The translations under genes and the position numbers were made by a program. From positions 36,316,273 to 36,380,272 of the forward strand of contig NC_023759.2 of assembly GCF_000499845.2 (NCBI RefSeq): a stretch of DNA of 64,000 bases, read 5' to 3'. Below, piece by piece: positions 47,390-58,336 of this stretch (the stretch's first letter is position 1; each line of letters begins with the position of its first letter). This DNA is from Phaseolus vulgaris (taxonomy: Eukaryota; Streptophyta; Magnoliopsida; Fabales; Fabaceae). The notes below the pieces were generated by a model. That model made no database searches. It saw only the letters and a program-made list of their open reading frames with translations, and had not been told where the DNA came from.

Positions 47390-50300
47390 CAGCATAAATT
47401 TGGACTTGATCCAACTTTGTATAAAAGTTGAGCAACAAAATTTGAGAAAAGGATCAAGTCGCAAGGAGAGTTCTTACTCTAACTCTTATCCCAAGAAAGA
47501 GTATAGAAGAGAAAGGGAGGATAGTATTTCAAAAGATAAACCCAAAGAAACTCCCAAAAGTGTAGGAAAAGGCGTGTCTACCTCACAATCCCGCAGTAGA
47601 GATATCCAGTGCTTTAAGTGTCTTGGTAGAGGTTATATATCACCCTAATGCCCAAATAGGAGAACCATGATCTTAAGAGAGAGGGGTGAGTATAGCGGTC
47701 AAGATGATGAGTCTAGTGGGGAAGAAGAGAAAGAAGATAGTGAGAGGGCATATCCTTGTGAGGGAGAATTAATGATGATCAGAAGAACCCTTAACAATCA
47801 CCCTAGTGTGAACCACGAAACACAAAGAGAGAACATCTTTCATACAAGATGTAAAGTTTTAGAAAACATTTGTTCTCTCATTGTGGATAGTGGTTCTTGT
47901 TGCAATTGTTGTAGCACTAGGATGGTTGAAAAACTTGATCTACAATTAGTACCGCATCCAAAACCTTACAAACCTCAATGGATCAATGAAGATGGGGAAC
48001 TAACTGTAGACAAGCGAGTAAAAGTCAGTCTTTATGTGGGGACCTATAAAGATGAGATTTTATGTGATGTAGTACCCATGGAAGCCTGTCATATCTTACT
48101 GGGAAGACCATGACAATTTGATAAGAAAGCTATGCATAATGGTCTTACCAACGAGATTACTTTTACTCATAAGGAATTTTATTTTACTTTATCCTTTAAC
48201 ACCCTCACAAGTGGTAAAGAACCAAGTACAAATGAAACTAAAAAGAGAAAATGAGAGAAAAAAAAAGAAAATAGAAAAAAACCTTAGAGAGAAAGTCGAG
48301 GCGTGGGAGAAGAGTGTTCCTTCCCACAAGGTCATTCTGAAAGAAGAAAAACTTGAAAATAAGATTGAAAATATACTTTTATCTTAACAACCTTCAGGCC
48401 TTCTTCTTTGTAAAGGAACACTTGTATGCACTGCTACACTTTCTAAAGTTTGTGAGTTACCTCCTCAAGTCCAAAAACTTTTAAAAGAATTTGGTGATAT
48501 ATTCCCTAAGGAAGGACCCATTGGACTTCCACCTATTAGAGGTATAGAACACCAAATAGATTTAGTTCCGAGAGCTAGTCTACCAAATAGACCAGCTTAT
48601 AGAACTAATCCTGAGGAGACTAAGGAGATAGATTCACAAGTTCAGGAATTGTTGGAGAAAGGCTGGGTTCAAAAGAGTCTAAGTCCTTATGTTGACCTGT
48701 TTTGTTGGTGTCAAAGAAAGATGGCACGTGGAGAATGTGTTGTGATTGTAGGGCCATCAACAATATCACCATCAAATACAGGCATCCAATTCCTAGACTT
48801 GATGATATGCTTGATGAATTGCATGGGTCCACTATATTTTCTAAAATTAATCTCAAAAGTGGATATCACCAAATAAGAATCAAAGAGGTTGATGAGTGGA
48901 AAACTGCTTTTAAGACCAAATTTGGATTATATGAATGGTTAGTGATGCCTTTTGGACTCACTAATGCACCTAGCACTTTCATGAGGCTTATGAATCATGT
49001 CCTTATGGATTGCATAGGTAAATATGTAGTAGTTTATTTTGATGATATATAGTATATAGTCAAAGCCTTGAGTCCCACCTAAGTCACCTTAGGGAGGTTC
49101 TTTTAGTGCTTAGGAAAAATAGTTTGTTTGCTAATATAGTGGACTAAGAAGCATGAGCAAGCCTTTCAAAGGTTGAAAGCTCAACTCACTAATGCACCCA
49201 TTCTAGCTTTACCAAACTTCTCAAAAACTTTTGAGCTAGAGTGTGATGCATCAAGAGTAGGAATAGGTGTTGTGTTGTTGCAAGGTGGGCACCCAATTGC
49301 ATATTTTAGTGAAAAACTTCATGGTGTCACTCTCAACTATCTCACCTATGACAAAGAGCTTTATAAACTTGTGAGGGCCCTGCAGACTTGGGAACACTAT
49401 CTAGTCTCAAAAGAATTTGTCATACATAGTGATCATGAGTCTTTGAAATATTTGAAGGTTCAACACAAGTTGAACAAAAGACATGCAAAGTGGATGGAAT
49501 TTCTTGAGCAATTTTCATATGTTATCAAATACAAGAAGGACAGTACAAATATTGTGGCAGATGCTCTATCAAGGAGACATGCCCTCTTTTCTAAACTTGG
49601 AGCCCAAATTCTTGGATTTGAAAACATACCTGAACTTTATAAAGAAGATCATGATTTTGCACCCACTTTTGTTGAGTACCAACATAGAGCACAAGGAGGT
49701 TTTTATGTTTCTGAGGGGTACTTATTTAAAGAAGGAAAACTTTGCATACTCCAAGGAACACATAGAAAACTCCTTGTAAAAGAAGCACATGAAGGAGGAC
49801 TCATGGGCCATTTTGGAGTTGATAAAACTCTTTAGCTTTTAAAAAGAAAATTCTTTTTGCCACACATGAGGAAAGATGTCCAAAGACATTGTCATAGATG
49901 CATTTCATGTTTAAAAGCTAAATCCAAGACAATGCCTCACGGACTCTACACTCCTTTACCTCTTGCAAGTGCTCCTTGGGAAGATATAAGCATGGATTTC
50001 ATATTAGGACTTCCTAGGACACATAGAGGTTTTGATCCATCTTTGTGGTAGTGGATAAGTTTAGCAAGATGGATCTTTTCATACCCTGCCATAAAGTGGA
50101 TGATGCTAGCAACATCTCTGAGCTCTTCTTTAGATAAGTGGTAAGACTACATGGTTTACCTAAGACCATAGTTTCGGATAGAGATCCTAAATTTGTAAGC
50201 CATTTCTGGAGAACTCTTTGGGAAAGGCTTAGAACTAAGTTGACTTTCTCAACTTCTTGTCATCCTCAAACGGATGGATAAACTGAAGTTGTAAATAGAT

Positions 50301-51022
50301 CTCTTTCCACTATGCTTAGGTCAATCATGAAAGGAAACCACAAATCTTGGGATGAGTACCTTCCTCATATTGAGTTTGCATATAATAGAGTAGTTCATAA
50401 AACTACTAACATTTCTCCATTTGAGGTTGTGTATGGGTTCAATCCTCTTACTCCTTTGGATTTGTTACCTCTACCTAATCCACAAGATTTTGTGCATAAG
50501 GAAGGAGTAACAAAGGCTGAATTTGTAAAGAAAATGCATGAGAGGATTAAGAACAAAATACAACAACAAACAGAGAAATACAGGAAACATAGCAATAAGG
50601 GGAAGAGAGAGGTGATTTTTGAGGAGGGAGATTGGGTTTGGCTTCACCTTAGAAAAGATAGATTCCTTAATCAGAGGAAGTCCAAACTTAGTCTCTGGGG
50701 TGATGATCCCTTCCAAGTTCTCAAAAGAATCAATAATAATGCATATCAAATTGACCTGCCTGAAGAATATGGAGTACATACTACCTTCAATGTTATAAAT
50801 CTAACACCTTTTGCAGGTAGTGAAGATGAAGAGGCAGAAGCATGTGATTTAAGGACAAATCCTCTTCAAGAGGGAGGGGATGATGGAAGAGGTCCAAGCT
50901 CAGGCCCTAGTTCAAGCCCAACAACTAGGTCCATGGCAAAGAAGATTCAAGAAGATTGGGACTCTGCTACTGATGGCAAAGAAACGTTTCTTTATATGTT
51001 CAAAGAAGACCACAAAAAGTAA
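47390..51022 (+). pseudogene. gypsy gag-pol polyprotein, broken
   Basis: Gag end: LIQLCIKVEQQNLRKGS, then a zinc knuckle CFKCLGRGYISP with His replaced by Tyr and a stop before the last Cys (47647). Protease: LIVDSGSCCNC (about 47878-47910). [35 protein letters not shown] and YVVVYFDDI (to 49049), then a stop. The next block is already the pre-RNase H region ([12 protein letters not shown]), so about 75-90 residues (RT thumb/connection) are deleted near 49140. RNase [17 protein letters not shown] to [11 protein letters not shown]. Integrase: HCHRCISCLKAKS zinc part, SMDFILGLPR (first Asp), VSDRDPKF (second Asp) and TEVVNRSLS (Glu), with stops at 49835, 50049, 50134 and 50279. The last frame (50312-51022) runs 142 bp into the 3' LTR. 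Confidence 0.92.
50869..50880 (+). other. polypurine tract
   Basis: An AGAGGGAGGGGA run directly abuts the 3' LTR start, the position required for plus-strand priming. Confidence 0.85.
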
Positions 51023-51559
51023 AGCCCAAGCCATGAGAGCTAGTTTCTTTATTTGTAATTTCAGTAAAATAGGGTTTCTTTAGCATAATAGGGGGTGTGC
51101 TTATCATTCTAGCTTGAGTAAAGCCTTTTAGGGTAAGAAGTTAACCTAGCCTCTAGAAGTTTGCTCATAGGGTGCGACATTGACTTCAGTCAAAACCCTA
51201 GCAGCCGCTCTTTTGTGTATTCCCCTTCCTACCCTTGCTTCTTGTTCTCCAAGGCACTTGCACCTATATAATGGGGTGCTTGGCTCATGTTTTAATAAGA
51301 TCAATTTTATGAGTAAAATGCTGCCAAATATTGCAAGCTTCTACTCCCTTGTTTAGTCTCTCTAGGTTAGACACTTTGATCTTCACCTCCACCTTTCTCC
51401 AAGTGATATGACCCAACCAATCACTCTCCATACCTTTCATGCACCTACAAGGAACCCATAACTCTATATGAGCCCTCCTTGATACATCACATCCATTGCT
51501 TTTGCCACCCTTTTCAAATCTCCAAGAAGAACAACCCATCTTTTGGTATCAACCCATCA
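50881..51559 (+). repeat. 3' LTR of the gypsy element
   Basis: 679 bp, the partner of 45807-46486. The first 142 bp are read as the end of the integrase frame (motif SPTTRSMAKKIQEDW). Confidence 0.95.
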
Positions 51560-54330
51560 AGAGGGGCAACAACTTTTAAGCATATAGTTACATTCTTCCA
51601 AAATCGACTATCTAATACCACATTTTGAACTTTTCTCCCTTCTTGTGAAGTTCCAAACTTGCTTGTTTTCCATTCTTCAGAGTTAAACATAGTCATCAAT
51701 GATGTTTTTATTTCACAAACAAGCTAGGCTCAAGTATGTTGTGGCAAATCTAGTCATTCCAGGCCTTATCAAGTCCCTTCCATTTGTATACTTTTTCAAA
51801 ATGGTAATTAGCATTGCTCTACCATAAATGTAGGTAGTGATCCTTCTTCTCTTCTTGATAGTAGTTTCATGGACCTTTAATTGCTTCTCAAAATCTTCAA
51901 AGATTAAATCAATATAATGGGCAGCACATGGAGTCCGATATTAGTGCTCCCTTTTTTGCATCAAGAGTTCTCCAGCTTCCTTGAAATTTGCAACATTATC
52001 AATAACTACCTGCACTATGTTTTCCTCACTTACAAATTCTACTGCATCATCCAACATTTTAAATACTTTTTCTGCAGTTTTTGAGATATCAGAGGTATCT
52101 AATGAATAGAGAAACACAATTCCTTTAGAATTGTTCACCAAAAAATTACAAATTGAACGTCTTTTCTTGTTTGTCCATCCATCAGACATAATGGTACAAC
52201 CTGTTCTCTTCCATTCTTCCTTATCTTCCTTATACTCTTCAAGTTCTATATCAGTTTTGTCCACGACTTGCTTCAGAACCTTCTCTCTAATATCATGATA
52301 TGTTGGAGGTTTATAGCCAACACCATATCTACCAATCATGTCACACATCTTTGCAAAAGCTAGATTTCTAATAACATTGAATGGGATGACACTTGTGTAG
52401 AAAAATTCAGCAATTTGAGCATCAACTTTTTCTTTATCACCTCTGTTGTATATTTGATTCAGAGTAGCTTGAGCACCATCAAGAGATGTAGATTCACTTT
52501 TAAACATCTTGCTAGTGATACTCTCATTCTCTTCCTCACCATCAGTTTGTCCAAAACTATTGAACTTTCTTTTCTTCAATGAGGCATATTTAGCTTCCGA
52601 GACAACTTTCAACATTAAAACTTTGATTTCTTCTGGTACTGATACACAATGTTCAAAGTCATGTCTTGTTCCAACAAGATGATGTTTGAATATGAAAATT
52701 CCTCCATTAAATATTTTTGAGTAGTAATTACATTAAACTTTTTTTTTTCGTTCCCTTAAGCATCAGTTCCATGTTTCCATCCAACATTTGTTATATTTCT
52801 TGCAACATTCTTACTTCTAGGTGGTAGTGGTGGAAATGCTGAATTTGAATCACTTCCAAACATCTTACAATGTGCCAAAAACTTTTTTAAAAAATAATCA
52901 ATTAGGCAAAATTTTAAAAAATTCCAATCTGCCCTAAAATTAAATAAAAACAAATTTGCCCAAAAAGCTAAAAAAAAATCAATCTGTCCTAAATCCAATC
53001 ACCAAAAATCCCCAATCCTTTATTAAAAGTCTCAACTTAATTTAACAAACCCTAATAAAAACCCAATTTGTTTTAACCCTAAAAGCCACCACAGCAGCAA
53101 GCACGACGTACCTGGTTGAGGCGACGATGCGGTGCAATGAGGATGCGCGACGTGATGCTCTGCGACGGGCGAGGCGATGTGGCGCGGTGCGGTGCAGTGT
53201 GACTAGATGCTTGGGCAATGGCGGCAGGGATGAAGATGGCACCGTGAGAAGAATGGAGCCAAATAAAAAAAAACCCTAAAAACTAACCTAATCATAATGA
53301 GATGCATCGTTTTGGGTTTTTTTTGTGCAACTTGGTGACTCAACCTTAGACTTGCGAGTTTGGCCGAGTTTGACCGAGTCAACTCCGAGTTTACTCAAAA
53401 ACGAGTTTGCTCCCGAGTTGACTCGACAACCTGCACGTGACCCTTAAACTCGTAAGGGTTTACAAGTTAACCCTAGAGTTTGATAACCTTGTTTGCAGGT
53501 ATCCGTGAACACAAAAAATGGACTACCAACATGGATTTCGACTGCTGGATGCTATGATCAATGAGGCATCTATGGATAATTGCATTGATGGTAGTTGAAC
53601 ATCCCAGGATTACACAAACATTGTTAAATCCGTACATGAAAGTGGATTGGTAGGGATTACAAAAAATCATGTGAATAACAGGCAGAAAAGCCTTAAGGAC
53701 AAATGGTGTGAGATCCATGATCTATTTAGTGGACTGAGTGGTTTTGCAATCAAAGCTTGAAATTTTTTTAGACTGAGTATGAAGTGTGGGATGTGTTGAT
53801 AAAGGTAATGTATTCAACCTAATGTTGACTTATCATATACATTGACTATTAATTATGAATATCAATGTATTTCTTTTCATTAATGAACAGGCAAAACCCA
53901 CAACTGCAAAGTGGCGCGTTAAACCCATCAGCCACTACAACTTGATGGAAGACTTATGGGAGCTTGATCGTGTTAGCAACCACAATGGGAAAACAACACT
54001 ATAGTCATCAACTCGAACTCAATCTCACCTTTTTAATGTAGATCCTAACAATCACAATATGGAGTACATCCCAGAGGAGCCGAATATTGATGCCACCCAA
54101 TTTGAAACTCCTCGCTCAGTTGGCCCTAATGTCGATTTATACAGTCCTGATCCTAATTTGATACCCTCATTGATAACACCTCAGTCATCCCAGCCATCAG
54201 GTGATACTTCTTCTTCAAGGGGATCAAAAGAAAAGCCCCCATGGTCGATGTTGTTGATTTGCAATTAGAAATGCTTAATACAAGGTTTGAAGGATTAACT
54301 GATATCCTTGGGAGGGGTAGCAATCATTCA

Positions 54331-55398
54331 TGATGTGATTCCACTAGCACACTTTGAATGATTCTTGACATTCTTAGGAATCATCTTGAGTTAGATATGA
54401 GATAGACACTTTATCATAGAATTGGATCAAGGTTCTATGAACAAGAACTCACCAAAACTAGTACCAAAACCCAAACTCATATGGAAGTTCCAATTATTGT
54501 CAAATTGAACCGATTGAAAAGGAAGAAAAGGCAAAATGCACCGAACAAAATACTTAAGAACTGAATTGAACCAATCAAATAAGCTAGAAAATGAAAAGGA
54601 AGCAAAGATGAAACGCAGAAAACATAAGACCGAACCAAAAACAGCAAGAACACAAAGAAACCGAACTGAAATTCAAAGGAAACAAGCTATGGTATGAACA
54701 TAAAAAGAGAAGGAAGGAAGGAGAAGAGAAAGCTCATGAAGATGGAGGAATGGTTGGATGATCACGCCACTAGGAGAATGGAGACTCCAAGATAAGTGTG
54801 CAAGCCGCCACTTGAGGTAACCATTGAACTCTCAAGATAAGACTAGTGAGGAAGGCACAAAGCTCTCCAATTGCTCTCACAAAAATTGAGTATAGTTTCT
54901 CTAATCAAAATTCAAATCTGCAATATACAAGGGCAGCACCTTAATTTATAGCCTAGAGGTGCTGAAATGCAAAGCTAAATGAATTCAAAATTCCCCCCAA
55001 ATACAAATGAAAGTGGCGCAAACTATGGTCATGAAGAAAGTGTGACCTTCTCTCTCACTTTGGCACCTCCCTAGTTACTCCTACACCTATCTACTAACGC
55101 ACCCCCCCTAAGACTCCTAATCTAAAGACCTAAAGATGCTTTAACAAAAGAGGTTTCTAATGTTTCCCTCTAAGCACCTTCAAACAAAGAAATTACAAAA
55201 AGAGAAAATAAACGTCCATTAGCTCCTAAAGCTTTGAACATGCTTCTTGTAAGCCTTTGAGGTGGGCTTTGACCTCCATGGGCGTCCTCCACTTGAGCCT
55301 CAACCTCTTCTTGCTCTTGATGATTGGCCTCCATGTCCACTTGAGCTTGATCTCCATCAATTTAGATAGGTTATGTCATATTATTAAGTGACAAGTCA
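54331..55398 (-). mobile_element. solo LTR in the PIF second ORF
   Basis: 1,068 bp starting TGATGTGATTCC and ending CAAGTCA, flanked by ATTCA and TTTCA (4 of 5 identical). The interrupted Myb-like ORF reads on both sides. Minus-strand orientation is suggested by the T-rich and purine-rich arrangement and by similarity in layout to the LTR at 10219-11170. No internal retroelement sequence is left. Confidence 0.6.
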
Positions 55399-55716
55399 TT
55401 TCATCTAAGGTTGTCACTTTGTCATCACAACGAGTGGCTAATGCTACAAAAAAAAATCTGCAATATAACGGACACCATGTTGTTGCAAAAGAAGAATGAA
55501 ACTTCATATTTCATGAACACACTCGCACACTCCGCTATACAGTTCTTTGAATCTGATATCTGAAAAAGGTTAGTAGAGATAAACATACAAGATGAAGATC
55601 TGTTGAATACCTATTACGACTTCCTATATGATCATCCTAATGTGAAGTAACTCTTTGACTTACCTCTTAAACGAGGAATGAGAAAGCTTGTGAAGATAAT
55701 GTCTACAATTTCCTAA

Positions 55717-56524
55717 ACAATGTAAAAATTTGGTTATCTTATATTATGCATATGTAATTTTATTTTCGAATATGTAATCTTAATTATGACACAAATTCTA
55801 TGCAATTTATAATATTTGTTATGCAAGACTTTATCCATGATTTTTTAAAAATATTATAATTTATTGTATTAATATTTATTTCATAAATAATTTTTGCTTC
55901 ATCAAATTATATATCAATAGAGTATCGAAAATAATATACTCCAACACAATAACAAAAATAATTTTTTAATTTCATACAACAATAATTAAAAAATAAATAA
56001 ATCAAAATTACAACTTTTTTTAAAATAAAGTTTATGAATACAAAAAATATACATCATTTATATCTTTTTGAAGTTAGCTCTAATACAATACCAGAAATAA
56101 AATTTCAATTACCAAAACAATATTTATTTCAAAACAATTATAATTCACAACTAATAATTAAATTATTTTTTCTACAATTTTTAAATACAAAGACAAATAT
56201 GTAAACTACATTTTTATAAATTAAAAAAAAAATACAATTTCAATCACATTCATTACATCACTCCCAAACTATCATAATAAACTTTTCTTACACTTTTCAC
56301 TCTATCTCAACACTTATTATTCCTATTAACTTTTAACTTTTGAGAGTGATTATGTTTAGTAATGTTAAGATAACTTGATATGATGAACCGAATTGAAAAA
56401 AATAATATAAAATGGATTAAATAAAAAATTGACTTAAATTGATTATTCTTTTTTCTTAACTTGTTTAGTCTCTCTGTACACCAACTATTCTATAGATATT
56501 TTAAAAAATACTAAAAATTGTTGC

Positions 56525-56561
<37 letters not shown>

Positions 56562-58336
56562 CTTATTTATCAAGTCAGTGTATCTAAACCTAAAATTGAT
56601 TTAATCCATATTAAGACAAAGTTGGACCAAACTTAAAATTTACAACGTATTATAGTACTAAGGATCTGTTTGCATCTGTATTTCTATCTATCTACTTCTA
56701 TCTCCCTTCTTTGTGACTTTTCTTACTCTACAATAAAATCATCAAATAAAAATTAAATTTAAAAACAAAAAATAATTAATATATATATAATAATTAAATT
56801 AAAAACCATTTTAAAAATTAAAAAAGTAATTAATTTTTAAATTAGTTTCTATTATTAATAAATAGTTTAAAATTAGTATGTAATTAATTAGAAAAATTTT
56901 TGCTACCAAATTTAAAATCTAAATAATTAATAGTCAAAACTTTAATAGTTAATTAAATACCAATTTAGAAACTATTTCTTAACAATAAAAATTAATTTAG
57001 AAATCAATAATTTTTAGTCTTTAATTTAGTCATTATAACAATTAATTATTTTTTGTCTCTAAAATTAGTTTTTATTTAATAATTTTTTTTTAGTATTAAT
57101 AGCAAACAATAGAGTTGAAATGGGAAAAATAGGACATGTAATTCAACAAATATTTGGCGTGAAAAGAGTATTACATTTTGCATTTCTAAATTCATTATGA
57201 ATTGAATATTTAAAATTGGATTGTAAATTGTTCACTAAACTTATTCAATAATAATAATCACATTAAAAATTTATCAATCCAATAGAATTAAAAATCAATT
57301 ATAAATTACACATCTTGAAATCCTAGTTACAAAATATATATTTAAAAAATATTTAAAATTTATAGTAATTTTTTTAAATAATTTAAGAATTTTAAAAGCT
57401 TAATTTTGTCATTACATGTGTTGTAAGCATTTGCCTTTATCATAGCAACATAGACAATTATAATGGGAATATGATATGTAAACTATTTCTTCGTGCACCT
57501 TCATATGGAGTGTGAAAAAGTCCAAATTACCCTTAGATTTTTAGATTATAACTACATAAATTTATTTTGAATATTACAAATTGCACTCCATAAATGTATT
57601 CCAACTTACACAATTAAAAAATACATTTTAAATTGTAAAATCAAAATCTACTTCAAATACAAAATATAACAAGACTAGAACATACTTCAAATCCGAAATC
57701 CTCCAACCTCCGATGCTATGAAAGCACTACGTGTTTAGAAATAGGTGAAGAATTAGAATACCAATTGGTTAGATCACAACATAATTGTTGTAAGGTTTCA
57801 GAGGACAGGTATATGGGAATTTTGGTTGAGAGAGATCGTTCTTGAGTTCATGAGGCAAAACTTTGATGTCTGGGGATGGTTAAGCGTGCACACATGGATA
57901 CAATCAATTGGATTCTCAAAGTCCAACGACCCATTTTACTTGTACTTAATGACAACATTGAATCTTTGATCGCTCTTCATAACTCTCAATTATTCCTTTT
58001 GTTTGAATGACCCATTTTGTGCAGAGTAAAATAACAACAAACAACTCTATCGAACTCCCTATTTTCCACCATTGGGGGTTAGAACGGAACAAGATTAATT
58101 AAGGGTAATCCCAAGATGTATCACCCTCAACTAAACAGTAAGATTAATTAATATATTTACAATTCAATGGCACTATAATCTTTGACTGTACAATATCCAT
58201 GGCCTTAGAATCTCGTCCAAGGCCTCTATGTTTAATCCAAGCAGGAGAAGTGAAGGAGTATCATCATTTTGATACATTTAACACGTTATAGCCAACAAGC
58301 AGCAATTTGTGAAAGGGATTCTAAAATGGGGACACC
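55717..58336. other. AT-rich intergenic region, 3' flank of ABCA1
   Basis: No gene is recognised. It contains a (TA)n run at about 56527-56558. The rightmost few hundred bases hold the 3' UTR of the minus-strand ABCA1 gene; its poly(A) site was not fixed. Confidence 0.5.

Larger units (their letters stand above)
45807..51559 (+). mobile_element. Ty3/gypsy LTR retrotransposon inserted in the hAT element
   Basis: 5,753 bp, starting TGATGG and ending CCATCA, flanked by the perfect 5-bp duplication AGAGG (45802-45806 and 51560-51564). The LTRs are 45807-46486 and 50881-51559. They differ at about 30 positions by eye, roughly 4%, which points to an insertion on a scale of one to a few million years. 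A primer-binding site resembling the initiator-Met type follows the first LTR. A purine tract precedes the second. Pol order is protease, RT, RNase H, integrase, which is the Ty3/gypsy arrangement. Confidence 0.95.
44729..52863 (-). pseudogene. hAT transposase (BED finger + DUF659 + dimerisation end), split by a gypsy element
   Basis: The minus strand starts at the ATG at 52863 (MFGSDSNSAFPPLPPRSKNV). A BED finger follows at about 52770-52650 in a shifted frame (CNYYSKIF..FKHHLVGTRHD). Its second cysteine is replaced by Tyr. The next part, 52615-51941, is one open frame of 224 codons with the DUF659 block (GCTIMSDGWTNKKRRSICNF and VVIDNVANFKEAGELL). The frame decays near 51940-51720. It is cut by the gypsy element (51559-45807) and resumes near 45790 with LRLVDSDVKPAMRFIYEEMD. 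After an intron (about 45693-45605), the dimerisation part follows with WNNQLHRPFHATAYYLNP. A last exon ends in an acidic Asp/Glu tail at about 44729. Not functional. Confidence 0.88.
44515..53491 (-). mobile_element. hAT transposon with 8-bp target duplication
   Basis: The termini are CAAGGTTACCAGACTC at 44515 and, on the minus strand from 53491, CAAGGTTATCAAACTC. They are flanked by TCTGCAGG (44507-44514) and TTTGCAGG (53492-53499), 7 of 8 identical. It disrupts the PIF second ORF. GAGTC/GACTC-rich subterminal motifs lie at both ends (44525-44600, 53340-53470). Its transposase gene runs on the minus strand and is itself split by a Ty3/gypsy element. Without that element the hAT would be about 3.2 kb. 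Confidence 0.92.
44474..55716 (+). pseudogene. PIF/Harbinger second ORF (Myb/SANT-like), split by insertions
   Basis: The ATG at 44474 gives MDRGKGIAPESSAG. The frame is cut at 44514 by the hAT element and resumes at 53500 with IREHKKWTTNMDF. It continues through NHVNNRQKSLKDKW (53661-53703), a Myb/SANT-like DNA-binding domain of the kind that assists PIF/Harbinger transposition. A second exon (about 53891-54330) encodes an acidic, serine-rich linker and QLEMLNTRFEGL. A solo LTR (54331-55398) interrupts, and the tail resumes near 55429 with RVANATKKNLQYN. Several stops (for example 53548, 53596, 54002) show decay. No PIF terminal repeats could be placed. Confidence 0.78.
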
